DNA from: Parachitinimonas caeni
GTDB taxonomy: Bacteria > Pseudomonadota > Gammaproteobacteria > Burkholderiales > Chitinimonadaceae
Length of the DNA stretch: 64,000 bases
Assembly (NCBI RefSeq): GCF_030129945.1
Contig: NZ_JARRAF010000023.1
Coordinates: forward strand, 1 to 64,000
Reading direction: 5' to 3'
Part shown: one piece after another, positions 10,889-20,022 of the stretch
Numbering within the stretch: the first letter of the stretch is position 1
Layout of the letters: each line of letters begins with the position of its first letter
Made by a program: the position numbers and the translations under genes
The notes under the pieces: model-generated
The model's database searches: none
What the model saw: only the letters and a program-made list of their open reading frames with translations
Told to the model about the DNA's origin: nothing

Positions 10889-10969
10889 GCGCGGTCTATC
10901 CATAACTAATACTGAGTCATGCCGTCTGGCCACAACAGGATCTGGTCTACCGCAGGAATCAGGTCTTAG

Positions 10970-10986
10970 GCTCTGTTGACGTTTTC
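10970..10986. repeat. Solo left end of the dispersed element
   Basis: GCTCTGTTGACGTTTTC preceded by TTAG. It lies 21 bases before the nfeD start codon, so it forms part of that gene's 5' leader. A second end in the same orientation lies just after nfeD (11433). Confidence 0.75.
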
Positions 10987-11006
10987 CATAAAAAGAGGGA
11001 AGCACG

Positions 11007-11432
11007 ATGAGTGATTATCTGGTCTGGTTCGTCCTGGCGGCGCTGGCTGTCGGACTGGAGCTGACGACCGGCACGTTCTATCTGCTGGTATTCGGCATCG
11101 CCTTTACCGGTGGCGGCATTGCCGCCTTACTGGGGCTTCCGTTCAACCTGCAGTTGCCGATTGCGGCAGCCATAGCCATTGCCGGCACGGTCTGGCTCCG
11201 CAGCCGCCGCTTATCGACATCGGTCAAGGCAGAACAGCAGCAAACCGGCGATATCGGCCAGCGCGTCAGCGCCGAAACCTGGCACGACGATCAGCACCTG
11301 CGGGTACGCTATCGGGGCACGCAATGGGATGCCGAACTGGCCGCACCATTACCGGAACGGCCAGCCGATCTCTACATTACCGGCCTGCGTGGCAGCACTC
11401 TGCTCGTATCCGGCACCCCGCCGCACGCCTAG
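11007..11432 (+). CDS. NfeD-like membrane protein
   Basis: 141 residues. Two or three membrane segments span about 5-65 (YLVWFVLAALAVGLEL, LLVFGIAFTGGGIAALL, IAAAIAIAGTVWL). A small OB-fold-like soluble domain follows at about 80-137 (IGQRVSAETWHDDQHLRVRY). This is the short NfeD/YbbK type, which partners SPFH proteins; the SPFH gene follows 89 bp downstream on the same strand. AGAGGGAAGCACG precedes the ATG. The TAG stop is the TAG of the CTAG that borders an element end, and another end lies just upstream, so the gene is bracketed by element ends in direct orientation. Confidence 0.88.
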   Translation: MSDYLVWFVLAALAVGLELTTGTFYLLVFGIAFTGGGIAALLGLPFNLQLPIAAAIAIAGTVWLRSRRLSTSVKAEQQQTGDIGQRVSAETWHDDQHLRVRYRGTQWDAELAAPLPERPADLYITGLRGSTLLVSGTPPHA

Positions 11433-11460
11433 GCTCTGTTGACGTTTTGTTTCCGGATCG
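11433..11460. repeat. Solo left end of the dispersed element
   Basis: 28 bases (GCTCTGTTGACGTTTTGTTT then CCGGATCG) identical or nearly so to the left end of the full copies, preceded by CTAG that contains the nfeD stop. The palindromic modules and the right end are absent. Confidence 0.85.
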
Positions 11461-11521
11461 GAAATGAAATATCGACAGCTCCAGGCCCAATCCAAACCAA
11501 TCCCCAAACAAGGAGTCCCGT

Positions 11522-12493
11522 GTGCAAACCATCTTTATTCTGGTTGTCATTGTTGCCCTGATATTCGTTTTCAAGTCGATCAAGGTCGTGCCGCAGCAAC
11601 ATGCCTATGTGATCGAGCGCCTGGGCCGATTTCATGCCACCCTCGGCCCTGGCCTCAACATCATCATCCCGTTCCTTGATCGCCTCGCCTACAAGCACGA
11701 TCTGCGTGAAATCCCGCTGGATGTCCCGAGCCAGATCTGTATCACCAAGGACAACACCCAGCTGCAGGTGGATGGGATTCTGTACTTCCAGGTCACCGAC
11801 CCCCAGCAAGCCTCCTATGGCTCCTCCAACTTCGTGCTGGCCATTACCCAGCTGGCACAGACCACACTGCGCTCGATCATCGGCCGGATGGAGCTGGACA
11901 AGACCTTCGAGGAACGCGACGACATCAATCGCCACGTCGTATCGGCACTGGATGAAGCCGCAGCCAACTGGGGTGTGAAAGTACTGCGTTACGAAATCAA
12001 GGACCTGACCCCACCCAAGGAAATCCTGCACGCCATGCAGGCCCAGATTACCGCCGAGCGGGAAAAGCGTGCCCTGATTGCCGCATCTGAAGGTCGCAAG
12101 CAGGAACAGATCAATATCGCCACCGGTCAGCGTGAGGCGGCGATCCAGCAGTCGGAAGGTGAGAAGCAATCATTCATCAACCGTTCCGAAGGTGAAAAAC
12201 AGGCGGCCATCAACCGCGCTGAAGGGGAGTCGGAGTCGATCAGACTGGTTGCCCGCGCCACTGCCGAGGCCATCCACATGATTGCCCAGACCATTCGCCA
12301 GCCGGGCGGCACCGAGGCCGTCAACCTCAAGATCGCCGAACAATACATCGACGCCTTCGGCAAAATCGCCAAGAGCAGTACCACCATGCTGCTGCCTGCG
12401 AATGCATCGGATGTTGCAGGTATCGTGGCAACGGCTATGAATGTAGTGAAGACCACGCAAGCGCCGGGCAGCGGTAGCAACACCCACCGCTGA
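11522..12493 (+). CDS. qmcA: SPFH/stomatin-family membrane protease-associated protein (QmcA-like)
   Basis: 323 residues. One N-terminal membrane anchor (TIFILVVIVALIFVFKSI) is followed by the SPFH domain (VVPQQHAYVIERLGRFHATL ...) and a long coiled coil rich in EGEKQ repeats (about 185-250). Stomatin-like proteins form large rings in the inner membrane, organise microdomains and modulate the FtsH protease. The start is GTG 11522, preceded by AAGGAG at normal spacing; no ATG fits. The upstream NfeD-like gene is its usual partner. The assignment to QmcA rather than another stomatin rests on length and architecture. Confidence 0.88.
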   Translation: MQTIFILVVIVALIFVFKSIKVVPQQHAYVIERLGRFHATLGPGLNIIIPFLDRLAYKHDLREIPLDVPSQICITKDNTQLQVDGILYFQVTDPQQASYGSSNFVLAITQLAQTTLRSIIGRMELDKTFEERDDINRHVVSALDEAAANWGVKVLRYEIKDLTPPKEILHAMQAQITAEREKRALIAASEGRKQEQINIATGQREAAIQQSEGEKQSFINRSEGEKQAAINRAEGESESIRLVARATAEAIHMIAQTIRQPGGTEAVNLKIAEQYIDAFGKIAKSSTTMLLPANASDVAGIVATAMNVVKTTQAPGSGSNTHR

Positions 12494-12575
12494 TCGGCTG
12501 GCCGCCAGGCCAGACTGGATACCGTAGACAGCGAAGCCCCCGACTGCGGGCATCATAAGGATCGAGGAGTGCACC

Positions 12576-13508
12576 ATGCCTGAACAGAAATACCGACTGA
12601 TCACCCGCAGCGACTTCGATGGCCTCGTCTGTGCCGTGCTGCTGAACGAATTGGGGCTGATCGACGACATCAAGTTCGTTCACCCCAAGGATATGCAGGA
12701 TGGCAAGGTGGAAGTTACCGAGCGTGACATTACCACCAACCTGCCCTATGTCGCGTCAGCCCATCTGGCCTTCGATCACCACTTCTCCGAGACGCTACGC
12801 AACCCGGGAGGCAAGCAGAACCACATCATCGAAGCCGATGCCCCCTCGGCAGCGCGGGTGGTTTACAACTACTACGGCGGTAAAAAGGTCTTCGCTGCCA
12901 TCCCCGACGACATGATGCTGGCCGTGGACAAAGCTGACTCGGCCCAGTTCAGCCGCGAGGAAATCCTCAACCCTACAGGCTGGGTGCTACTGAACTACCT
13001 GATGGACGCCCGCACCGGCCTCGGTCGTTTTCGCGAATTCCGGGTATCGAACTACCAGCTGATGATGGATCTGATCAAGCACTGCCGCGACCACACCATC
13101 ACCCAGATCCTGGCCTTGCCGGATGTGAAAGAGCGGGTAGATATGTACTTCGAGCACGGGCCCAAAGCCAAAGAGCAGATTGCCCGCTGCACAACGGTTC
13201 ACGGCAACCTCGCGATCATTGATCTACGCAAGGAAGATACCATCTGGGCAGCCAACCGCTTTCTGATCTACGCGATGTACCCGGAAACCAATATCTCGAT
13301 CCATGTGCTGTGGGGGTTGCAGCAGCAGAACACCGTTCTGGCCACTGGCAAATCCATCCTCAACCGCAGCTCAAAAACCAATATTGGCGAGCTGATGCTG
13401 CAGTACGGCGGCGGCGGCCACGAGAATGCCGGCACCTGTCAGGTGGCCAACGACCAAGCCGAAACCGTAATTGCCGCGCTACGTAGCAAAATCAACGCAG
13501 ACGGCTGA
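12576..13508 (+). CDS. DHH-family phosphoesterase (exopolyphosphatase-like)
   Basis: 310 residues with an N-terminal DHH domain: the metal motif SDFDGLVCA near residue 13 and HLAFDHHFSE near 66. A C-terminal DHHA1 part ends in GGGGHENAGTCQV. Such enzymes cleave phosphodiester or phosphoanhydride bonds (exopolyphosphatase, nanoRNase or cyclic dinucleotide phosphodiesterase). The sequence alone does not separate these. It is cytoplasmic. GGATCGAGGAG precedes the ATG. A strong terminator follows. Confidence 0.85.
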   Translation: MPEQKYRLITRSDFDGLVCAVLLNELGLIDDIKFVHPKDMQDGKVEVTERDITTNLPYVASAHLAFDHHFSETLRNPGGKQNHIIEADAPSAARVVYNYYGGKKVFAAIPDDMMLAVDKADSAQFSREEILNPTGWVLLNYLMDARTGLGRFREFRVSNYQLMMDLIKHCRDHTITQILALPDVKERVDMYFEHGPKAKEQIARCTTVHGNLAIIDLRKEDTIWAANRFLIYAMYPETNISIHVLWGLQQQNTVLATGKSILNRSSKTNIGELMLQYGGGGHENAGTCQVANDQAETVIAALRSKINADG

Positions 13509-13770
13509 TACCGGCTTCCCTCCGCTTTCCGGGTGAGTCTGCGCCCAGACTCACCCGGTTTGTCCGTTCGATGAGTATCCAGATTATATTTATTAATGTA
13601 ACAGTTGTGGCTGCAGGCCCATTTACGTACCTGGCGTCACAGGTGTGCATCTTGTATTCGGCATTGAAGTAGGAGACCTCAATAACTATTTTGCCTGGCA
13701 CTACGACATGTGGGTAAATTGAGAAAACTCCCGAATCATCAAACGAAACATTCCAAGAAAATACATCCAT
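13492..13770 (-). CDS. Possible small hypothetical protein in AT-rich island
   Basis: A 92-codon frame. The first 70 or so residues look protein-like and beta-rich (MDVFSWNVSFDDSGVFSIYP ..., FNAEYKMHTCDARYVNG), and GGAG sits 7 bases before the ATG. The last 20 codons, however, run through the terminator of the convergent DHH gene and into its coding end, which is unusual. It may be a short gene with a decayed 3' end, or chance. No family is recognised. Confidence 0.35.
   Translation of the reverse strand: MDVFSWNVSFDDSGVFSIYPHVVVPGKIVIEVSYFNAEYKMHTCDARYVNGPAATTVTLINIIWILIERTNRVSLGADSPGKRREAGISRLR
13529..13563 (+). terminator. Intrinsic terminator after the DHH gene
   Basis: CCGGGTGAGTCTG-CGCC-CAGACTCACCCGG followed by TTTGT, a perfect 13-bp stem 20 bases after the stop. 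Confidence 0.9.
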
Positions 13771-14152
13771 TCACTCCAATCTAGAATAAATACCTGATCG
13801 ACATACTAAATTTCCTGAACGGGAGCGCACTCAAAAATTTGAATAGCCGGGAAAATATCTATCATGCGGAAAACATAAGGGATTTGACCTGGACAAGTCC
13901 ATCGCCAGAATATTTCATTTCGATGCACCAAGCAAAGCCCTGAAACCAAGAAAGTTGACTTTCAAAAATCACCCCCTTTACTAATAACAAGAATTTAATT
14001 CCCAATTGCAATACACTCCAAATCCATTTCATCAAAAAAAATTTAAAATATCTTTCCTCTCTTAAACCATTGCCAATCACCAAACAAGGGGCTAAAATAA
14101 AACTCACCTCTACGAGGCAACCACTCTACACAAAGGCAACACGAGGCACAAC
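13771..14152. other. AT-rich intergenic stretch, possible gene remnant
   Basis: Clearly richer in A+T than the flanks. On the plus strand an open frame without a start (13785-13943) reads like the C-terminus of a protein (NLNSRENIYHAENIRDLTW then TSPSPEYFISMHQAKP). It may be a truncated gene. Nothing else is supported. The promoter of the gene at 14153 must lie near its end. Confidence 0.3.
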
Positions 14153-15154
14153 ATGCCAGCAAGAAACAAATCATTAGTTTTAATCACATTCATTACACTC
14201 TTACTGAGCACGTCAGCGGCTGAAGCTACAGTTAACCTGAACTGGACCATATTTACCAAGGAGTCCTTATCAGGCCAGGCAATTTCCGACGCATCTGTTT
14301 ATTTCAGGTTTATAGACAAAAGAACACAAAAGATAACCGATAAAACCTGTGCCACTGATAAAAACGGGCAATGTACTTTTGAAACACTTGCCGCCGGCGG
14401 CATGATTCGTAGCCCAAATTTCGATATACAGTACAAAGCAGAAAAATCCGGCTATTCAAAAAGATTCACCTACAAGAGTGAAGACCTTAAAACAGAGAAC
14501 CCTAAGGTTTACATTACGATGAATCCTTTAAGAAAATTCGAAACCCCGGTGTTCGTAGATGCCAGTAGCAACAGCATCGTCGGGGCAAAAGTTTCTTTTT
14601 CGACAAGGTACAATGATCGAATCGAATCCGAGCGCGTCACTTGCACTACCACCCAAGATGGCAAATGCACCCTTGCATTTGACGGTGAGTTGTTTACTGG
14701 ATTCGTCTCAGCCCCTGGTTATTACGCTGAATCAGTAACCATGGCATCGCCGCCTGAAATAATTTCTCTGAAAAAAATCATTACTGATCTAGACTTATCC
14801 CGCATGGAAAGTGAAGTAGCCGTCGAATGCACAGGGAAAGAAAGTTGCGAAAGAGCATTTTCTTTAGCTCAGATTTATTTATTGAAAGTTTCAAGTCAAA
14901 AACTGCAAATCGCCACAGATACCATAGTTGAAACATACAACCCATCTCTACCCAACACAATTGGCGGACGTGTCTATAAAGAGCCTATAAAAGGCGATAA
15001 ATGGCGAATCGCCATACAGTCTTATTGCTCGGAGCCAATAGAGAAGAAAAAAGAAGATGTGGAAGCGATTGTTGATCGTGATCGAGACGCCAGAGCATGC
15101 GCCGAACGAAGAGTGAAAATTTACCAAGACTTTAAGCGATCTGTTCACAACTAG
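14153..15154 (+). CDS. Secreted hypothetical protein with Ig-like/CarboxypepD-like repeats
   Basis: 333 residues with a clear signal peptide (MPARNKSLVLITFITLLLSTSAAEA). The mature part has two similar beta-domains, each with a sugar-binding or carboxypeptidase-regulatory look: an ISDASVYFRF then CATDKNGQCTFETL unit (about 45-90) and an IVGAKVSFSTRY then CTTTQDGKCTLAF unit (about 140-185). Each has a Cys-x(6-7)-Cys pattern around D-G-C, likely a disulphide. The C-terminal third is charged with several Cys (ECTGKESCERAF, CSEPIEKKK). Base composition and codon use (many A/T third bases) differ from the neighbours, so transfer is likely. The function is unknown. Confidence 0.75.
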   Translation: MPARNKSLVLITFITLLLSTSAAEATVNLNWTIFTKESLSGQAISDASVYFRFIDKRTQKITDKTCATDKNGQCTFETLAAGGMIRSPNFDIQYKAEKSGYSKRFTYKSEDLKTENPKVYITMNPLRKFETPVFVDASSNSIVGAKVSFSTRYNDRIESERVTCTTTQDGKCTLAFDGELFTGFVSAPGYYAESVTMASPPEIISLKKIITDLDLSRMESEVAVECTGKESCERAFSLAQIYLLKVSSQKLQIATDTIVETYNPSLPNTIGGRVYKEPIKGDKWRIAIQSYCSEPIEKKKEDVEAIVDRDRDARACAERRVKIYQDFKRSVHN

Positions 15155-15757
15155 CTTTACATCGCATCATAAGCTTTAAGCCCATATTTACCAACTTCCT
15201 CGTTAGAAGATTCATTTCTGCGCGCAAATAGATTTTTAAATCAATGGATTGTTTGCAACCGGAAATGAATCTACTTTCGAGAACGTTAGCATTCAGTACT
15301 TTTGCAAATTTACTGCGATTTTAATTTCTCACTAGCTTCACTACTTTTATAAATTACTCCTCCAGCGTATTACGCTGCAGTGCCACTAGAAGCGGAAATT
15401 CTTTTACAAGCAACCCTCGTCCAACAGCCATACAATTTACCCATCCTCTCCAAATGGATTAGCCCGACAAAACATGCCACAGATGAAGATCTGATGAAAT
15501 ATGTTTCAATCCATTTGGATTCTTTATTTCGTCATGCAATCACGTTACATTTTCTCCGCTCGATGACGCAGTATTGAAATGGGCCTCTATCAGGGGAACC
15601 CCTGCTCAAAATAAAAAATACTATGAAATGCGTCACGGCAGGCCCCCTCCAAACTCACCCATTCCCAGCAAACCATTGGACATTGCGACGAAAGCGGGGG
15701 TTTGAGCGGTGCCCGATTGGGGCGGTTTTACCGCACTCGAAGACACCACAGGAGAAA
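15155..15757. other. AT-rich intergenic stretch
   Basis: About 600 bases, AT-rich until about 15600. It contains a perfect 12-bp inverted repeat, TCCAAATGGATT (15449-15460) and AATCCATTTGGA (15508-15519). A 65-codon frame overlaps it but has no ribosome site and no protein-like pattern. The final 150 bases are GC-rich and include the leader of the phosphoesterase gene. Confidence 0.45.
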
Positions 15758-17593
15758 ATGAGAATGAAACACGCACAGGGATGGCTATTGCTTGGCGCGC
15801 TGTTGGCGAGCCAGGCGGACGCGGCCGTTAAAAATGTCCGGGTCGTCTGGGATGCCAATCCAGCCAACGAAGCCATCATCGGCTTTTCGCGCAACGGTAC
15901 ATCCAGCGGGCAATATCTGAAGTTTGGCACCAGTTTGACCGAAAACAGCTGGCAAACCCTCAACTCAGTCACCCAACGCACTTTCCAGTCGAGCCTGGAT
16001 AGCTACTTCGTCCGTCTGACTAACCTTACCCCCGCCACCGATTACTTCTTCCGTGCCTGCGACAGCAGCGGCTGTACCGAGCCCTATGTCTTCCGTACCG
16101 CGCCCGCTACGCCCCAGGCGATGATCTTTGTTGCCGGGGGAGACTCCCGTACCAACCGCAGCCAACGCCAGGAAGGCAACCGCCTGGTGCAGAAGATCCG
16201 CCCGCATTTCATCATGTTCAGCGGTGACTACACCGACAACCATAGCGCCAGCGAAATGGCAACCTGGCTGGACGACTGGACGTTGACCTTCAGCCCGTTC
16301 ACCGTCAATGGCAGCAGTGTGCGTCAAGTTCACCCGATCATCCCGACGGTGGGCAACCACGAGGGTGCCGACATGAACTTCATGTGTACGGTGTTCGGGG
16401 TGGATGCCGACCGCAATGGCAGCTGCAGCTTGCGTGACAGCTACTTTGCGCTGAATGTCGGCAATCTATTGCGCATCTACACCCTCAACACCGAATTCGA
16501 GTCGAGCTTTGCCAACGAACGCACCGCCCAGCGCAACTGGCTGAACGCCGACCTGCCCGCCAATGCCAACGCCACGGTATGGCGGCTCGCGCAATACCAT
16601 CGACCGATGTTCCCACGCAGCTCGTCCAAGCCTGCGGTTACCCAGATTTCGCTGGACTGGGCGCAGCCTTTCTACGATTTCCGCATGAATCTGGTGAATG
16701 AGTCGGACACCCATATCGCCAAATACACCAAGCCGGTCAAGCCCAATGGCGCAGATTATCAAGAGATCAGTAGCGGTACCGTCTACATCGGCGAAGGCGC
16801 CTGGGGCGCGCCGGTGCGGCCGGCAGACCGTAGTGCTGCCTGGCAGGTGGATTCGGGCAGTTTTGCGCATCTGAATGTGATCCAGGCCACGCCAACAAAT
16901 ATGGATATCCGCACGGTATACATCTCTGGCGAAGCGGCCACCAGCAGCGTCAGTAAAGCCAGCCGGGATGCCGACCCGTTGGCCCTGCCGACCGGTTGGT
17001 CGCTATGGGATGCCGCCGGGGTCGGTAATGTGTTCAGCCTGAAGCTGGCCGCCGATAAACGCACCGAATTGAACGAAGGGAGTAGCGGTGGGGAGGGTCA
17101 ATCCATCAGCCTGAGCGCCGTTCGTGATGTCACCGTGGTCAGCGACAACAGTCTGATCAACGACAGCATGGTTTACGCCGATGGTGACAAGAGCGGCAAG
17201 CAGCTGCGGGCGCTGCTGGGCTGGAATGTCAGTGCCGTACCAGCGAATGCCAGCCTCAAGCGTGCCAGCATCCGCCTGAATGTGACCGACCCTTCCAGCG
17301 GCAGCTACAACCTGTATGCCATGACCAGCAGCTGGAGCGAATCCTCCGCCCGTTATAGCCAGACCGCAGGCGGCACACTAATGGGCTCTGTCGTGCCATC
17401 CAGCACTGGCAGCGCAACACTGGTGCTCAACAGCGCCGGTCTGGGTATTGTGCAAGGCTGGATCAACGGCAGCGTGACCAACCATGGTGTCGCGCTGATC
17501 AGCGGTGGCACGACCAATGGCGTTGACTTCAGTGCCAGAGAGAACGGCAACGGCGCGCAGCTCTTGCTGAACTACACCGTGTCCGGGCGCTAG
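15758..17593 (+). CDS. Secreted metallophosphoesterase with FnIII-like N-terminus and C-terminal DNRLRE-type domain
   Basis: About 611 residues. The signal peptide is MRMKHAQGWLLLGALLASQA. An FnIII/purple-acid-phosphatase N-terminal domain (about 20-105) is followed by a calcineurin-like phosphoesterase domain with GGDSR, MFSGDYTDN, VGNHEG and YHRPMF metal-site motifs (about 115-300). The C-terminal 180 residues resemble DNRLRE domains (SLINDSMVYADGDKSGKQL, LNVTDPSSGSYNLYAM) seen on secreted enzymes. It likely hydrolyses phosphate esters outside the cell or in the periplasm. ATG 15758 or 15764 fits the AGGAG at 15750; the longer frame from 15623 has no support. Confidence 0.85.
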   Translation: MRMKHAQGWLLLGALLASQADAAVKNVRVVWDANPANEAIIGFSRNGTSSGQYLKFGTSLTENSWQTLNSVTQRTFQSSLDSYFVRLTNLTPATDYFFRACDSSGCTEPYVFRTAPATPQAMIFVAGGDSRTNRSQRQEGNRLVQKIRPHFIMFSGDYTDNHSASEMATWLDDWTLTFSPFTVNGSSVRQVHPIIPTVGNHEGADMNFMCTVFGVDADRNGSCSLRDSYFALNVGNLLRIYTLNTEFESSFANERTAQRNWLNADLPANANATVWRLAQYHRPMFPRSSSKPAVTQISLDWAQPFYDFRMNLVNESDTHIAKYTKPVKPNGADYQEISSGTVYIGEGAWGAPVRPADRSAAWQVDSGSFAHLNVIQATPTNMDIRTVYISGEAATSSVSKASRDADPLALPTGWSLWDAAGVGNVFSLKLAADKRTELNEGSSGGEGQSISLSAVRDVTVVSDNSLINDSMVYADGDKSGKQLRALLGWNVSAVPANASLKRASIRLNVTDPSSGSYNLYAMTSSWSESSARYSQTAGGTLMGSVVPSSTGSATLVLNSAGLGIVQGWINGSVTNHGVALISGGTTNGVDFSARENGNGAQLLLNYTVSGR

Positions 17594-17677
17594 AATTTTT
17601 CCAGTCTGCTCTGCCGATCGCGCCTCGCTGAAGTTAGCCGGGCGCGATCCTCTTTCCCGCTGCAAAGACCTTCCCAA

Positions 17678-19303
17678 ATGCTTCTGTTCGGACCGTACCC
17701 CCGCATTGTTCTGCTGCATTGGCTGGCAACTCCCCTCTGCCTGATCAGCCTGGTTAGCGGCCTGCGCCTGCAGGCCACCAGCCGCCCGGATAATTTGAGC
17801 CGCGCCCTGGCCAGCCTGCTGCCGCAAGGGGACATGTATGGCCTGCACCTGTGGGCGGCCTGCGGCTGGCTGTTGTTGTGTTGTGCCTATTTGGGCCATC
17901 GCCAACTGAGCCAACGGGGGCGCCGTCGAAATCCGCCGTCTGCCACCCTGCCGGCAGCCACGTTAAAGGGCCACCATCCGTTCAATCACTGGCTGATCCA
18001 CCTCGGGCGTTGGCTGGTACTCGGTCTGGTCATCATCGGGTTGATGCTCTGGCTCGGAGGCAGCACGTTCGCAGGGGGGCGTCTGTTGATGCTGCATCGC
18101 TGGCTGGCCTGGGGGCTGCTGGTCTACGTGGTGATCCACTCTTTGGCGCAATGGGCGCTGGCAGGTCGGGTTCGCGCCATTCTGCTGCCCCATCTGCCTC
18201 GTCGCCACTGGCTGACTGCCGTGCTGGTCACGGTGAGCCTGGGTGGCATGTCCAGCCTCGCACGGCCCGCCTGGCTATGGCTGACGCAAGCCACACTGCC
18301 GGTACCCAATATTGCCGCCGACCTCATCATCACCATTGACGGTGACGCCAGCGACTCAGCCTGGCAGCAGGCGCCGGTACGTCAGGTCGATACCTTGCAG
18401 TCTGGCAACGATGCCGCCGTCGTACCAGTGCAGATCCAGGCGCTGCGGCAGGGTGAGGTCATTTACTTCCGATTCAGCTGGCCCGATACCAGCCCCAGCT
18501 TGCGCCACCTGCCACTGGTCAAGACAGCGGAGGGCTGGCGCATTCAGCAGCATGGCTTTTCACAGCGCGATGAAACGGAATTCTATGAAGACAAACTGGC
18601 CGTGCTGTTTGCCCGCCACCCCGATGCTGCAGGCGCCAGTACGCTGCAGCAAGGCCCCCAACCGCTTGCCGGCAAGCCCGCGCATATCACAGGCCGGGCG
18701 TACCATGCCGCTCCAGCGGGCGAGCTGGTAGATGTCTGGCACTGGAAGGCCGTGCGCACTCATGGCTTCAACCAGCTCGACGACAGCCATTTCGGCCCCG
18801 CTTACCCAACCGTGCCCGGTGACATTCACTATACCGGGGGTTATCGGTCCGACCCGTTGCAGGCTGGCGGCTATGCTGAAAACTGGAGCTGGCCGGGGGA
18901 TGGCATCGTCACCCCCAAACGCCTGCCGCGTGATCCCGCCCTGCTGGCCCCCTTTCAACAGGCCGGAGCGGATGACCCGAATCTGTACTGGGGCCTCTCC
19001 TGGTACGAGACACGCCCTTATTCCGCTCAGGATGATCATTACCCGATAGGCACCGTGATGCCGTCAGTCCTCTGGAAAACCCGTCTGGAAGGCGATCGGG
19101 GCGATGTCCGCGCCGTTGCCCGCTGGTATCGGGGGGTTTGGACGCTAGAAGCCGCGCGCGCATTGGCCGCGACATCCCGATTCGATCTGGAACTGCAGGA
19201 CGGGATTTATATGTGGGTGGCGGTGTTCGACCACAGCCAGACCCGGCATAGCTACCACTTGCGGCCGTTACGCCTGCAGTTTTCAGGTGGGGTGCGCTTA
19301 TGA
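17678..19303 (+). CDS. Cytochrome b-like membrane domain fused to ethylbenzene dehydrogenase-related domain
   Basis: 541 residues. The N-terminal 210 hold about four or five membrane helices of the cytochrome b561/b6 type with His in helical positions (VLLHWLATPL, YGLHLWAAC, MLHRWLAWG, YVVIHSLAQW), suitable for haem b ligation. The C-terminal 330 are periplasmic and match the EB_dh family (IITIDGDASDSAWQQAP, IYFRFSWPD, FYEDKLAVLF, WHWKAVR). That family resembles the haem-b gamma subunit of DMSO-reductase-type dehydrogenases. The fusion suggests a membrane-bound electron-transfer protein. The next gene overlaps by four bases. The ribosome site is weak. Confidence 0.8.
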   Translation: MLLFGPYPRIVLLHWLATPLCLISLVSGLRLQATSRPDNLSRALASLLPQGDMYGLHLWAACGWLLLCCAYLGHRQLSQRGRRRNPPSATLPAATLKGHHPFNHWLIHLGRWLVLGLVIIGLMLWLGGSTFAGGRLLMLHRWLAWGLLVYVVIHSLAQWALAGRVRAILLPHLPRRHWLTAVLVTVSLGGMSSLARPAWLWLTQATLPVPNIAADLIITIDGDASDSAWQQAPVRQVDTLQSGNDAAVVPVQIQALRQGEVIYFRFSWPDTSPSLRHLPLVKTAEGWRIQQHGFSQRDETEFYEDKLAVLFARHPDAAGASTLQQGPQPLAGKPAHITGRAYHAAPAGELVDVWHWKAVRTHGFNQLDDSHFGPAYPTVPGDIHYTGGYRSDPLQAGGYAENWSWPGDGIVTPKRLPRDPALLAPFQQAGADDPNLYWGLSWYETRPYSAQDDHYPIGTVMPSVLWKTRLEGDRGDVRAVARWYRGVWTLEAARALAATSRFDLELQDGIYMWVAVFDHSQTRHSYHLRPLRLQFSGGVRL

Positions 19304-19944
19304 GCTGGTACGGGTCGAACCCAATACGCTGGCTGGCTGGCTTGACTGTTTCCAGCCTGCTCACTGGCTGTCCAGCCAGCGGTGTGGGCCCCTCGGTGGA
19401 GCGCTACCAGAAACTGGATGCCAAGGGTCGTCCGCTGGACGTCCAGCAGGGGCCGTGGGCCTGCGTGCTGGATCGGCAAACCGGGCTGATCTGGGAAAAC
19501 AAAACGGATAACGAAGGTCTGCACTACGAAGCGGCGACCTATTCCTGGTTCAGCGCCGAACAAGGCACAGGCCGCCCGAAAGCAGGCAGTTGTGTCGGGG
19601 CGGACATGGGCGTCTTCGCCTGTGATAGCAGTGACTTACTGAAGTCTGCGCGGCAGCAGCAATGGTGTGGCCAGCGCGGCTGGCAGATTCCAACCCACCA
19701 GCAATTACATAGCCTGCTGCACGATACCGGCTTTGCCGGCAATCCGCGCATTGCTACGGGTTTCTTTCCCAACACCGGCCGAATGCCGTACTGGACGGCA
19801 GACTGGCGGCTGGGCGCGCAGGGCGAGGTTGAAGCCCTGCAGATTCACTTCGGCACCGCCGAGGCAGGGTGGCTATCGACCCGCCACGCCGCCCGATTGC
19901 GGCTGGTGGTAGATCCGGCGGTTACCCGCATCACCCAGCCCTGA
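19300..19944 (+). CDS. DUF1566-domain lipoprotein
   Basis: 214 residues. An N-terminal lipoprotein signal ends in the lipobox LLTGC (Cys about residue 23). The rest is a DUF1566/Lcl-type domain: DRQTGLIWENKTDNEGLHY, WCGQRGWQIPTHQQLHSLL, YWTADWRLG and AARLRLVVD are typical. It overlaps the upstream cytochrome b/EB_dh gene by ATGA, so the two are co-translated and may form an envelope unit. The role of the domain is not known. Confidence 0.85.
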   Translation: MSWYGSNPIRWLAGLTVSSLLTGCPASGVGPSVERYQKLDAKGRPLDVQQGPWACVLDRQTGLIWENKTDNEGLHYEAATYSWFSAEQGTGRPKAGSCVGADMGVFACDSSDLLKSARQQQWCGQRGWQIPTHQQLHSLLHDTGFAGNPRIATGFFPNTGRMPYWTADWRLGAQGEVEALQIHFGTAEAGWLSTRHAARLRLVVDPAVTRITQP

Positions 19945-20022
19945 CTGCGCAACTTGCCTGACAGCCTTCAAGCTAGCCAGGTAGCCATTTTACCGTCACG
20001 CAGCCATTGGTCTGGGAGGTCT

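Noticed and set aside
13862-14107. 81-codon minus-strand frame
   Set aside because: Hydrophobic composition expected from AT-rich DNA; no domain and a doubtful GTG start.
15380-15577. 65-codon frame in the AT-rich gap
   Set aside because: GTG start without a ribosome site; overlaps an inverted repeat; not protein-like.
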